A stretch of 64,000 bases of DNA from contig JAMPKV010000027.1 in the NCBI GenBank assembly GCA_039962225.1, positions 1 to 64,000 of the forward strand. The letters are read 5' to 3'. The translations under genes were made by a program, and so were the position numbers. This DNA comes from Microcoleus sp. AS-A8. GTDB lineage: Bacteria > Cyanobacteriota > Cyanobacteriia > Cyanobacteriales > Coleofasciculaceae. The notes beneath the pieces were generated by a model. It did no database searches and had not been told where the DNA came from. It saw nothing but the letters and a program-made list of their open reading frames with translations. Below are positions 54,784 to 62,280 of the stretch, piece after piece. Position 1 is the first letter of the stretch. Every line of letters starts with the position of its first letter.

Positions 54784-56970
54784 ATGAATATGTCAATGTA
54801 TACGATTCAATGCCGTCTTTCTGCCAGTGAACAGACACGTCGAGACTTTTGGCAATGGATGGAAAAATACACCCTTCTAGTGAATGAATTGCTCGAAAAG
54901 ATTGCTCAACATCTCCAGTTTCAGGAATGGCAGAAAAAGGGCGATATTTCTCGCGAAGCGGTACGAAAAATTCTCAATGCCCTCAAAGAGAATCCCCAAT
55001 ATTCAGGACTACCAAAACGGTTTTATACATCCGCTGAGTTAATCTCCTGTGACACCTATAAGTCTTGGTTAGCCTTACAGCAACAACGACAGCTTCGACT
55101 CCTGGGCAAGCAGCGTTGGTTAGAGGCAGTAGAAAGTGAATTGGAATTGTCAGCAACCACTGATTTTAATCCTGATGAGGTTCGTACTCAAGCTGGTGAA
55201 ATTCTGGAAAAGGCAATAGAGATGCTGAACAGGAACAGCAGTCAGCCGAGAAATCTCATAGGAATTTTGTTGAACATGCATGATGATACTGCCGAAGACC
55301 CTCTAAATCGTCGTGCGATTAATCATCTGCTCATTAATGAACTTCAAGTCAGCGAAGAAGAACCTAATCTCACGGCGCTTTCCGAGCGTCTAGACAAAAA
55401 AAGAGTACAAATTAAGCGACTTGAAGAGCAGCTAAAAAGCCGACTTCCAAAAGGAAGAGACCCAACCGGACAGCGATACTTACAGATTTTGGCTCACATC
55501 AGTACTCTTCCTGAATTGAGAGATGACCCCCAGAAGCTGGAAGCGGAACTAGATACACTGACTTTTCAAGAGCAACTGCCTCTGTTCAACGAATTACCTT
55601 ACCCAATTCTCTTTTATAGTTCGGGTGACTTGTATTGGTCTGTTCAGTCTCAAGATACATCCAATCCTTCTAACCCGGAAAATGGGATTCATTCAGAGTT
55701 ATTAAAGAGTAATAAGCCGCATTCTCCGCGACCCAAAGAAAGAATTTGCGTTAAATTCAAAGGAGCCGAACCCCAAAAAAACAAATCCGAGGAAGGCAAA
55801 AACTATACCTTTAAGATTCAGTGTGATCGTCGTCAGCTCCCCTTATTTCGACGGTTTCTGATTGATTATCAGACTTATACTCAATTGCCCACAGAAGAAC
55901 GTTTCTCTGAAGGACTCTTTGCTCTGCGCTCAGCCTGCCTAATTTGGCGTAAGGATGAAAGTGGACACAGGAGCAAAAAGAAAATAGGAGCAGACCAACC
56001 AGGAGACCAACTAGAGCCTTGGAATACTCATCGTCTTTATCTTCATTGCACTGTGAGCAGACCTCTGTTAACAGCCGAGGGAACCGAGCAAATACGAGCA
56101 GAAAAAAAACAGGCAATCATTAAAGAACTTAAAGGAAAAGAAAAGCTTGAACAGAAAGACTTGGATGAATTAGGACTAACTCAGCAACAGATTAGCTCCG
56201 TTAAACGCAAATGCTCCACATTAAACCGTCTGGAGAATCATTCACCCCCACCTCGGCCTCACACCGTACCTTATGAAGGGCAACCTGATATCTCAGTTGG
56301 AGTCAGTTTTAGTCGTCATCAACCTGTAGCAATTGCTGTTGTAGATATCGCCAAACAACAAGTTCTACAGTGCAAGAGTGCCAAGCAACTCTTGAACGGG
56401 GGAAAAGCCCAATTTATCTGGAGACATGGCTCGAAGGAACCGATGTTAAAAGATGGCATCGAAAAGCGGCATCCCAATGGCGGCAAGCTCTACATCAGGA
56501 AAAGAAAGCGCGTTCAAGGGAAACCCTATCGCCTGGTTCAGCAACTCCATCGACGACATCAACAGAATGCTCGACAAAGGGCTAAACAGCAGCAGCAAAA
56601 CTGTTATCGGGAGGACAACTCCGACTCCAATCTAGGACTCTACGTTGACCGACTCATCGCGGCTCAAATAGTCGAGCTGGCCCTGAAAAGTAAAGCAGGA
56701 ACCATTGCCATCCCCCAACTCAAGGGCATTCGTGAAAGCGTTGAGAGCGGCATTCGAGCGCAAGCACAGCGACTGTTCCCTAATGAGAAGGAACGCCAAA
56801 AAGAATATGCTTTGCATTATCGAGCCAGCTTCCATCGTTGGAGCTATGCAAGACTATGTGAGTGTATTAGAGAGTGCGCCAAAAGAGAGGGTATCGCCGT
56901 CGTCCAAAGGAAACAGTCCTCCCAAGGAGATTTGCAGCAAAAAGCAATAGCCATTGCTTTATCTTCCTAG
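54784..56970 (+). CDS. cas12k: Cas12k, RNA-guided target-binding effector
   Basis: A nuclease-dead class 2 effector directing V-K transposition. The protein aligns with Scytonema Cas12k from MYTIQCRLSASEQTRRDFWQWM through RLPKGRDPTGQRYLQIL, FSEGLFALRSACLIW and KRKCSTLNRLENHSP to the RuvC region. The first RuvC strand is ISVGVSFSRHQPVAIAVVD, without the catalytic Asp, as in active V-K elements. YASFHRWSYARL-like SFHRWSYARLCECI near the end is typical. At 728 residues it is about 90 longer than the usual 640. Extra segments lie near 290-330 (Asn/Pro/Ser/Lys rich) and near 545-590 (WRHGSKEPMLKDGIEKRHPNGG). It ends ALSS, some ten residues short of the usual C-terminus. Confidence 0.93.
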   Translation: MNMSMYTIQCRLSASEQTRRDFWQWMEKYTLLVNELLEKIAQHLQFQEWQKKGDISREAVRKILNALKENPQYSGLPKRFYTSAELISCDTYKSWLALQQQRQLRLLGKQRWLEAVESELELSATTDFNPDEVRTQAGEILEKAIEMLNRNSSQPRNLIGILLNMHDDTAEDPLNRRAINHLLINELQVSEEEPNLTALSERLDKKRVQIKRLEEQLKSRLPKGRDPTGQRYLQILAHISTLPELRDDPQKLEAELDTLTFQEQLPLFNELPYPILFYSSGDLYWSVQSQDTSNPSNPENGIHSELLKSNKPHSPRPKERICVKFKGAEPQKNKSEEGKNYTFKIQCDRRQLPLFRRFLIDYQTYTQLPTEERFSEGLFALRSACLIWRKDESGHRSKKKIGADQPGDQLEPWNTHRLYLHCTVSRPLLTAEGTEQIRAEKKQAIIKELKGKEKLEQKDLDELGLTQQQISSVKRKCSTLNRLENHSPPPRPHTVPYEGQPDISVGVSFSRHQPVAIAVVDIAKQQVLQCKSAKQLLNGGKAQFIWRHGSKEPMLKDGIEKRHPNGGKLYIRKRKRVQGKPYRLVQQLHRRHQQNARQRAKQQQQNCYREDNSDSNLGLYVDRLIAAQIVELALKSKAGTIAIPQLKGIRESVESGIRAQAQRLFPNEKERQKEYALHYRASFHRWSYARLCECIRECAKREGIAVVQRKQSSQGDLQQKAIAIALSS

Positions 56971-57024
56971 AAGACTGAAACTTGATGATTCTTTACATCA
57001 TCCAGCATTTGTACCTTGACAAGA

Positions 57025-57310
57025 TAATATTGATTCAATAGCGCGTCTCGTTCCTCGCGAACAGATGATAAGTGTAAGGGCAGTTTAATTGCTTTCCGCC
57101 CTTGGTAGTTGTCCGCTTCTCTCTGCGGAACTTGTCCGCAGATACGGTGCAGGGTCGCGCCTAGCATCAGAGGGCAATGTTTTTATAACAGTGGTTTAGA
57201 GCCTCTGGTTATAAGGATACAGGCTTACGTGTCGTGGCAGCTACCCCATCGCCTTCGAGCAAGAAGGAATCCTCCCTCATCTTTTTCTGACGGCTGAAAG
57301 CGGGGGCCAA
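57025..57310 (+). ncRNA. tracrRNA of the V-K system
   Basis: Lies between cas12k and the array. The start region (AATATTGATTCAATAGCGC, about 57027-57045) resembles the 5' end of the Scytonema tracrRNA (TTAATAGCGCCGC). Stem-forming GGTAGTTGTCCGC / GCGGAACTTG follows. The anti-repeat AATCCTCC is at 57268-57275 within GAAGGAATCCTCCCTC, and the region ends at CGGCTGAAAG with a GGGGGCC / GGGGTT-like hairpin near 57300-57320. TAATAT at 57025-57030 could be a -10 box. Ends are estimated from analogy, not mapped. Confidence 0.75.
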
Positions 57311-57474
57311 AACCCCAGAGAGCCGTCAAAACTTCAAAACCCTTATCTGATATTGATTTGAGGCTTTCACCGCAGTTAAATTTCTCCTTGGGAGAGAGCT
57401 GAAATGAACAATTTCAAATCAGCCGACAGTCAGGTATTTGTCAGCTTGTGTAGGTAAGGGTTTCAGCGGGCGCG

Positions 57475-57653
57475 GTTTCATTAACCCTCCCGCCTCTGGG
57501 TGGGTTGAAAGCTCCTCTATAATCAAGCTCAAGCTCTACTGAAAAAGTTTCATTAACCCTCCCGCCTCTGGGTGGGTTGAAAGCTCGTACTCTCCCTCAA
57601 AATAATCAGTAGACAGAGTTTCATTAACCCTCCCGCCTCTGGGTGGGTTGAAA
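57475..57653 (+). CRISPR. CRISPR array, three 36-bp repeats
   Basis: Exact 36-bp repeats start at 57475, 57547 and 57618. Each begins GTTTCATTAACCCTCC and ends GGGTGGGTTGAAA; the first two are followed by G (GAAAG). Spacers are 57511-57546 (36 nt) and 57583-57617 (35 nt), and both begin GCTC. A third spacer follows from 57654 to about 57688, leading into the truncated homing repeat. The repeat's CCTCCCGCC...GGGTGGG core is self-complementary. No spacer source was recognised in the window. Confidence 0.95.
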
Positions 57654-57688
57654 TACCCAGTTCATCAGTTGAAGTATAGATTCCGAGT

Positions 57689-57734
57689 TGGGACTTTAAA
57701 TACGGAGGATTGAAAGGCAGCAATACGGGATGCT
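57689..57734 (+). CRISPR. Truncated homing repeat-spacer targeting ffs
   Basis: A degenerate, shortened repeat (about 28 nt, ending ACGGAGGATTGAAAG at 57716) lies about 35 nt after the third array repeat. The next 18 nt, GCAGCAATACGGGATGCT (57717-57734), are identical to the minus strand at 58103-58086, inside the SRP RNA gene. Beyond 18 nt the two diverge. The match is preceded in the target by GTA, fitting the GTN PAM of Cas12k. This is the form of the delocalised guide used for chromosomal homing by V-K elements. Confidence 0.92.
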
Positions 57735-57904
57735 CACGATTGCTAATCTGAAGATAGACACGGGCTTGCCACTTTTTCTATGTCCTGGATCATCAACGCT
57801 CAGGCTCAATCGCTGTAATCCACCTATATAGTTTCTAAACTTCTGTTAGAACGTTAATCATCTCACCCGCGCTCAATTAGTGTACAAGTACTAAAAACAC
57901 CCCG

Positions 57905-58032
57905 GTTTTGGACATTAAGTGTTTAAAACTGTTTTTCCAGTAAAATCAAGTCGGCTATGAACCTGAAACGCCCAAGATGCGTAGTTTTGGACATTAATTG
58001 TTTAAAACTGACAAATAACTCTTTAATGGACA
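57905..58032. repeat. CAST cas12k-side end with TnsB-binding-like repeats
   Basis: GGACATTAAGTGTTTAAAAC at about 57910 and GGACATTAATTGTTTAAAAC at about 57989 sit inside 27-bp near-identical units (57905-57931 and 57984-58010), 79 bases apart. A third partial copy, GACAAATAACTCTTTAATGGACA-type, forms the terminus (58010-58032). Inverse copies are present at the other end of the element. Between the homing spacer and the first repeat (57735-57904) no gene is seen. Confidence 0.85.
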
Positions 58033-58059
58033 TCTTTAAAGTAAAAATATTCGTACAAA

Positions 58060-58157
58060 ATGACCCGGAGACTACGCCTGCCTCAAGCATCCCGTATTGC
58101 TGCTACCTTCCGGTCCTGACAAGATTTGGGCGTTGAAACCGCATAGTTCCAGGTCAT
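58060..58157 (-). ncRNA. ffs: Signal recognition particle RNA (small bacterial type)
   Basis: Read on the minus strand, the conserved domain IV is GTCAGGACCGGAAGGTAGCA followed by GCAATACGGGATG, with the GGAAGG loop that Ffh binds. ATGACCTGGA at the 5' end pairs with TCCGGGTCAT at the 3' end, fixing a length of about 98 nt. It is essential for membrane protein targeting. The CAST homing spacer matches the segment just after GGTA. The 3' end is 28 bases from the transposon end and the gene is intact. Confidence 0.95.
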
Positions 58158-58224
58158 AATTATCATAACATGATTGTGTGCGGTCTGACTCATCGAAAGG
58201 CAACAGACCTACTCCTGTCTTCAC

Positions 58225-58491
58225 TCACTCGACAATAATGCGCCATTCATAGAGAACATAGTTGACACAATGGTTTTGGATCAGTGGATCTTGGGCAACA
58301 AGGGCCTTTGCCTCATCCATTGAATCGGCCTCAAACAACAGCATTCCGCCTCCTCGTTCCGCCCAATAGCCCGTTTTTGCCTTGTGTCCCTTGGCAATCA
58401 AGTCTGCGACGTAGGCTTTATGAGCTGGTACGTATTGGTCAAAGCTAGCTTTATTGACGATGCCTTCTTCAATCTTTACAAACCAGGGCAT
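58225..58491 (-). CDS. YciI family protein
   Basis: An 88-residue YCII-related protein from an internal ATG near 58491 (MPWFVKIEEGIVNKASFDQY); the frame open to 58515 begins at TTG. The ferredoxin-like fold is suggested by PAHKAYVADLIAKGHKAKTGYWAERGGGMLLFEADSMDEAKALVAQDP. The conserved His (PAHKAYV) and the acidic DP near residue 65 match the family's presumed active site. The true substrate is unknown. It lies on the same strand, upstream of ffs. Confidence 0.85.
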   Translation of the reverse strand: MPWFVKIEEGIVNKASFDQYVPAHKAYVADLIAKGHKAKTGYWAERGGGMLLFEADSMDEAKALVAQDPLIQNHCVNYVLYEWRIIVE

Positions 58492-58551
58492 TTGAAATTT
58501 TGGATTATAGTACAAATCAAGAAAGTTTAGTAATTTGACGATTTTCTATCT

Positions 58552-59106
58552 TTGGATAACTCAAAACGTCGCTTTTTTATCGCACTCCTGCCGCCGCAGG
58601 AAATTCAAGATTACGCGAATGAGGTTAAGGAATACTTCGCGCAAAACTACAATAGCAGAAAAGCTCAGAACTCTCCGCCCCACATTACTCTGCAACCCCC
58701 CTTTGAATGGCATCTCGATAACGTACCCCTTCTGGAACAAACTCTCTCAACGTTTGCCGAAACCCAGACGTCAGTGCCAATTATCCTCAACGGGTTCGGA
58801 GCCTTTGTGCCGCGTGTCATTTATATCAATGTTGCCAGCACACCAGAACTGATGAGTTTGCAAGGCGATTTGATGGCACAAATGGAGGACTCGCTGGGGA
58901 TTGTTGACTCTGTTTCTAAAACCCGTCCCTTTGGTCCTCACATGACTGTTGCATTTCAAGATTTAACCAAGCAGAACTTTCGCGCTGCATGGCCTGAATT
59001 TCAGCATCGAGAGTTAAAGTTTAAGTTTACAGTTTCTCAACTCACGCTACTGATTCATGATGGTAAACGATGGAATGTGAGTAAAAATTTTGCTCTTCCA
59101 GTCTAG
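58552..59106 (+). CDS. 2'-5' RNA ligase / 2',3'-cyclic phosphodiesterase family protein
   Basis: A 184-residue 2H phosphoesterase with the two HxT/S-x motifs: HITLQPPFEW near residue 44 and HMTVAFQDLT near 126. This family (LigT/ThpR) opens 2',3'-cyclic phosphates on RNA or joins tRNA halves in vitro. The N-terminus RRFFIALLPPQEIQDYANEV is typical. The start is TTG 58552 with no nearby ATG, so translation initiation is weak or misassigned by a few codons. It is divergent from the YciI gene. Confidence 0.88.
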   Translation: MDNSKRRFFIALLPPQEIQDYANEVKEYFAQNYNSRKAQNSPPHITLQPPFEWHLDNVPLLEQTLSTFAETQTSVPIILNGFGAFVPRVIYINVASTPELMSLQGDLMAQMEDSLGIVDSVSKTRPFGPHMTVAFQDLTKQNFRAAWPEFQHRELKFKFTVSQLTLLIHDGKRWNVSKNFALPV

Positions 59107-59124
59107 CTGAATCAACTTTGAGTA

Positions 59125-59814
59125 CTACCTGTAGCAGTCATCGAGCTTTTGGGAATAGCCTGATTGCGATTTTGACATCGTCGAATCTCCTTGACTCAGG
59201 CTGGAATTCGTATAATTAGCATTGAGCCATAGGATAGCTCTTATACCATCCCGGAAACATTTTTCAGGCGGTTCAGGTGTACGTTTATTCGAGACAGGTA
59301 CGGGCTTTAACTGAATTCCTCGACTACCAAACACGATTTCTCCGATGACACGAGCACGGCGCATATGGTCTGATGAAGTAATTAAATATACGCGACTAAT
59401 CCCCTGGGATTGAAATTCATCCGCTAAACTCGTGAAGTTCGTTACTGTATCCACGGCTTGATAATCCAAGTGGACACGACTCTTTTTAATTCCTGCCCTC
59501 GCAAACACCTTTCGTGCATAAGCTTCGGGACTACCCGAAGACACCCAGATGGGGAGCCGGGGGTGCTGCTGCGCGAATTTAGCGGCAAATCGCTCTCGTT
59601 CTGTTGCTCCACCTAAGACGAAAATAGCTTCTTTTTGAGCCTTTTTTGTTGGTGATTGGAGTGAGGATTGAGCCGATTTCGTCGGTTTTGTAACACCAGA
59701 CGAATTCGATAATACAGGGGCTGTGGGTTGGGGTAAGCGGTTTTCTGTACAGCCTCCAGTTATTGAGATCATCGCTAAAGTCGAGCTAAGTGCTATACGC
59801 TTGAGTCCTGCCAT
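59125..59814 (-). CDS. YdcF family (DUF218) lipoprotein
   Basis: A 229-residue envelope protein. The signal segment LSSTLAMISITGGC has a lipobox-type Cys. The DUF218 domain shows IFVLGGATERERFAAKFAQQ, LPIWVSSGSPEAYARKVFARAG, DTVTNFTSLADEF and VYLITSSDHMRRARVIGEIVFG. YdcF-like proteins are of unclear enzymatic role, sometimes tied to envelope polysaccharides. Its stop is 19 bases from the convergent RNA ligase gene. Confidence 0.85.
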   Translation of the reverse strand: MAGLKRIALSSTLAMISITGGCTENRLPQPTAPVLSNSSGVTKPTKSAQSSLQSPTKKAQKEAIFVLGGATERERFAAKFAQQHPRLPIWVSSGSPEAYARKVFARAGIKKSRVHLDYQAVDTVTNFTSLADEFQSQGISRVYLITSSDHMRRARVIGEIVFGSRGIQLKPVPVSNKRTPEPPEKCFRDGIRAILWLNANYTNSSLSQGDSTMSKSQSGYSQKLDDCYR

Positions 59815-60066
59815 CTAAATGACCGTAAACGTTGAATAGGGACAATATTAGGCAGAAAGTGTACGCCTTTTACTGCCATTTCGTAGAACACGTCTTGAAC
59901 TGTCCTGATGATATCGAGTCACCTCTCCCCTATATTGCACCTTAACTCAAGTGTGATTTCCAATGTCCTTCGGACACGCTAGGCTAGTGCTAACTCGTTT
60001 TACCAGCTCAAAACTCAACTCTGTGCTAGCGATTTTTATAGAAGTGAATTCAAGGGGGATAACGCT

Positions 60067-60231
60067 ATGGTTTGGTTTGTCTTAATATTTTTGTTTATTT
60101 TGCTGCTTTCTGCTACTCCGCTCCTCGGAAGCCTCAATGTACCCTGGTCTTTGGAAATTATGATTGGATTATTCGCTGCTTTTTTTATCGCCAGTTGGAT
60201 TATCCTCATTTTTTACCCGCAATGGGGGTAA
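60067..60231 (+). CDS. Small two-helix membrane protein, 54 aa
   Basis: ATG 60067 to TAA 60231. The product is MVWFVLIFLFILLLSATPLL, then GSLNVPWSLE, then MIGLFAAFFIASWIILIFYP and QWG. It has two clear membrane helices with a short polar turn and no charged residues in the helices. CAAGGGGGAT lies about 6-13 bases upstream as a ribosome site. I do not recognise the family. A longer frame over the same bases (60072-60314) is a shadow. Confidence 0.6.
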   Translation: MVWFVLIFLFILLLSATPLLGSLNVPWSLEIMIGLFAAFFIASWIILIFYPQWG

Positions 60232-60416
60232 CAAGAGCAAGCACGTTAACCTCAACAACCTTGGGTTTTTGGAAAGAGGAATTAGACCCAACCTCGAATT
60301 TCAGCGTCAGTTAGCGATCGCTCTAACTTGACATATTCGCTCTTTGCCGGTTGTAGAATATGTTTCATCATGACTGCCTCTCCCGCATCAGCAGCGAGAA
60401 AGGCCGCATTTAACGC

Positions 60417-60737
60417 ATGACTAAGTCTGAGGTACTATACCCAAAGCTAAAATATTTCTTTAGTGCTTACTTCCATCAAGACTGGAAAACTATGTATGAT
60501 GGGGACGGGAAAAATGCATCATACAAAGAGGTTGTAAAAGATTTTAAAGCCAATAATCCTGCTGCAACAGTAAATCAAGCCATTCAAGAATTAGAATCGT
60601 TTCTAAACCAGAATTTGTCCGAGCAGGAGCTACACAAAATTGTAGTTCATGAACTCGGAGCTAATTTTCGTGCTGCTGGAGCAAGACTAACTTATCAACA
60701 ATGGTTGAACTCTGTTTTAGATATCCTCAAGACTTAA
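60417..60737 (+). CDS. CdiI-like contact-dependent inhibition immunity protein
   Basis: A 106-residue protein with the CdiI_2-type pattern YPKLKYFFSAYFHQDWKTMYDG, followed by QAIQELESFLNQNLSEQELHKIV and the C-terminal RLTYQQWLNSVLDIL. Immunity proteins of this family neutralise the toxin tips of CdiA or related effectors. No cdiA or toxin gene is in the window, so it is an orphan immunity gene, possibly protective against neighbours. The start ATG at 60417 has weak upstream purines. Confidence 0.75.
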   Translation: MTKSEVLYPKLKYFFSAYFHQDWKTMYDGDGKNASYKEVVKDFKANNPAATVNQAIQELESFLNQNLSEQELHKIVVHELGANFRAAGARLTYQQWLNSVLDILKT

Positions 60738-60966
60738 TCAATTACTGGGGTTGCCTATTACGGATAAATAGTCGCCCAACTCGCTTAAAATAATTTTTGT
60801 CATCAGTCAGTAGCGTACAGGCTATGAGCCTTAAACTTGAGTTCAAAGAGGGAGAACTAATCATACTCTCTCTCCGTTTTGGGGAGGGGTTCTTTAGATC
60901 TTTACAACAGGTCTAATAACCGATAGGGCACGATAATATCGTGCCCCTACAGCGAAACATTATCTA

Positions 60967-62280
60967 TCAGTTTGGTCGTTGGACAATCTTTTCCAAAACC
61001 CGCCGTTTGGCCTTGGGGTCGAAGCCAATCAATCGTACATATTCGCCGTTGTGTTCAGCTAGGAGTTCTGCCAAGTCGATGATTATTTGCGATGCTTCAT
61101 CTCCCTGGAATGAGGCACCACTTTGCCACGCATTATTCCGGACTCGACGGTCGTTGGCATGTTCGATACTTAGGCGATACCCTTGAGCCAAAAGCTCACG
61201 AATTTGCTCCTGAGTTTCTAAATCCAATGGCCCATTCGGTACGGGTTTGCTTGGCGTTCTGGAACTGTTTAATCCGTTGGAACCGTTAGCGCTGATTGGC
61301 TGATTGATTAACTCATTTTGAGTATCTGCTTGTGAGTTTTCTGGTCTTCGGCTAGCTGGACGAGATATATCTTGAGGCTGTTGATTTTTCTGCTGTGGAG
61401 ATAGAGCTTGATTGTACTCCCTGACAAGCCCCATATTTTCTACCTGCTTCTGTTCACCCCTCAACAGGTTCCCAAATTCAATTAAGCGAGACAGATTAAA
61501 ATTTGGTTTGGGAAACGTTGGCGCTTCTTCTGCACTATTCACGATACGGGAAGAGATGCGCTCAAACCCAATTTTTTGGATGAAATGCAGGATTTGTTCA
61601 TCGTAAATACGCGATCGCAACGCACTAAAGAAATCGATAGGTTGACCTGGAAAGGTATCAACAAGTTGTTCAATCTGTTGACGAGGTAGCCCATCTTCTG
61701 AAAAGATACCGCTAACAACACCAATTCTGTCTTCGCGATCGGGTTCCCAGTAAAACTTCTCCATCCGACCATCTCGGATTAACGGCGCATATAGAGTAGA
61801 AAAGTCATTTCCTGTTACCAAAATTGGTACGCGATGGAGTGGTGTTGAGTCATAACTACCAGGGAGTTGCACATCAGTTGGATTATCGGCAATATTCATC
61901 AATGTGCCGTTTACCAACTGGGTATTTACTGTGTATTGAGTCCCTTGATCGAAGCGCCCTGCCCCTGCATCTAAGTCGTTGATCATCAGGACAGCCATTT
62001 TGCCGCGTACCCGGATGAGTTCAGCCGCTTCTCGATAGCGCAGGCGGATTAAACGTGCTGGATCTCCTGCATCTGGGCTTTCTAATTCACCCGCCGACAT
62101 GTGGACGGCTTCAACTCCCATGCGCTCAAAGACTAACTCGCATTGAAAGGATTTTCCCTCTCCCTTGCGTCCATGAATACCGAGAATTAAGGGAACGCGC
62201 ACTCCTGGGAGGTCGAGATAATTTTTGGTGATGTGAACGGCAAGTTTGTTTAAAAAGCGGGGAGAAATGTAGTAGCTCAT
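60967..62280 (-). CDS. rca: Rubisco activase with SSU-like domain
   Basis: An AAA+ protein that remodels inhibited Rubisco. The ATPase domain (about 1-290) has Walker A LGIHGRKGEGKSFQCEL near 33, Walker B VLMINDLDAGAGRF near 97 and sensor IPILVTGNDFSTLYAPLIRDGRMEK near 150-175. An Asn/Gln/Ser-rich linker (about 290-345) connects to a C-terminal small-subunit-like domain (LDLETQEQIRELLAQGYRLS, EHANDRRVRNNAWQSG, and YVRLIGFDPKAKRRVLE), which docks cyanobacterial Rca to Rubisco in carboxysomes. It lies beyond the CAST from the rbc operon, so the element separates Rubisco from its activase. Confidence 0.95.
   Translation of the reverse strand: MSYYISPRFLNKLAVHITKNYLDLPGVRVPLILGIHGRKGEGKSFQCELVFERMGVEAVHMSAGELESPDAGDPARLIRLRYREAAELIRVRGKMAVLMINDLDAGAGRFDQGTQYTVNTQLVNGTLMNIADNPTDVQLPGSYDSTPLHRVPILVTGNDFSTLYAPLIRDGRMEKFYWEPDREDRIGVVSGIFSEDGLPRQQIEQLVDTFPGQPIDFFSALRSRIYDEQILHFIQKIGFERISSRIVNSAEEAPTFPKPNFNLSRLIEFGNLLRGEQKQVENMGLVREYNQALSPQQKNQQPQDISRPASRRPENSQADTQNELINQPISANGSNGLNSSRTPSKPVPNGPLDLETQEQIRELLAQGYRLSIEHANDRRVRNNAWQSGASFQGDEASQIIIDLAELLAEHNGEYVRLIGFDPKAKRRVLEKIVQRPN

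Larger units (their letters stand above)
38975..58032 (+). mobile_element. Type V-K CRISPR-associated transposon (CAST), about 19.06 kb
   Basis: A Tn7-like element with tnsB, tnsC, tniQ, cargo, cas12k, tracrRNA region, CRISPR array and homing spacer in the canonical V-K order. It has no tnsA, as usual for V-K. The ends are TGTCCATTAAAT at 38975 and the inverse, ATTTAATG-like CTTTAATGGACA, at 58021-58032, giving an 11-bp terminal match TGTCCATTAAA. Internal TnsB-site-like repeats occur at both ends. It sits between rbcS and the 3' end of ffs. Flanking 5-mers (TCGTG left, TCTTT right) do not match, so no clear target duplication is seen. Most genes are intact; tnsC lacks its ATPase motifs and hsdR is frameshifted. 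Confidence 0.92.

Noticed and set aside
57511-57688. Array spacers matching sequences in the window
   Set aside because: None of the three regular spacers showed a convincing match by eye elsewhere in the 64 kb.
60072-60314. 80-codon frame near the small membrane protein
   Set aside because: A shifted-frame shadow of the 54-residue two-helix protein at 60067-60231, which has the better ribosome site and composition.
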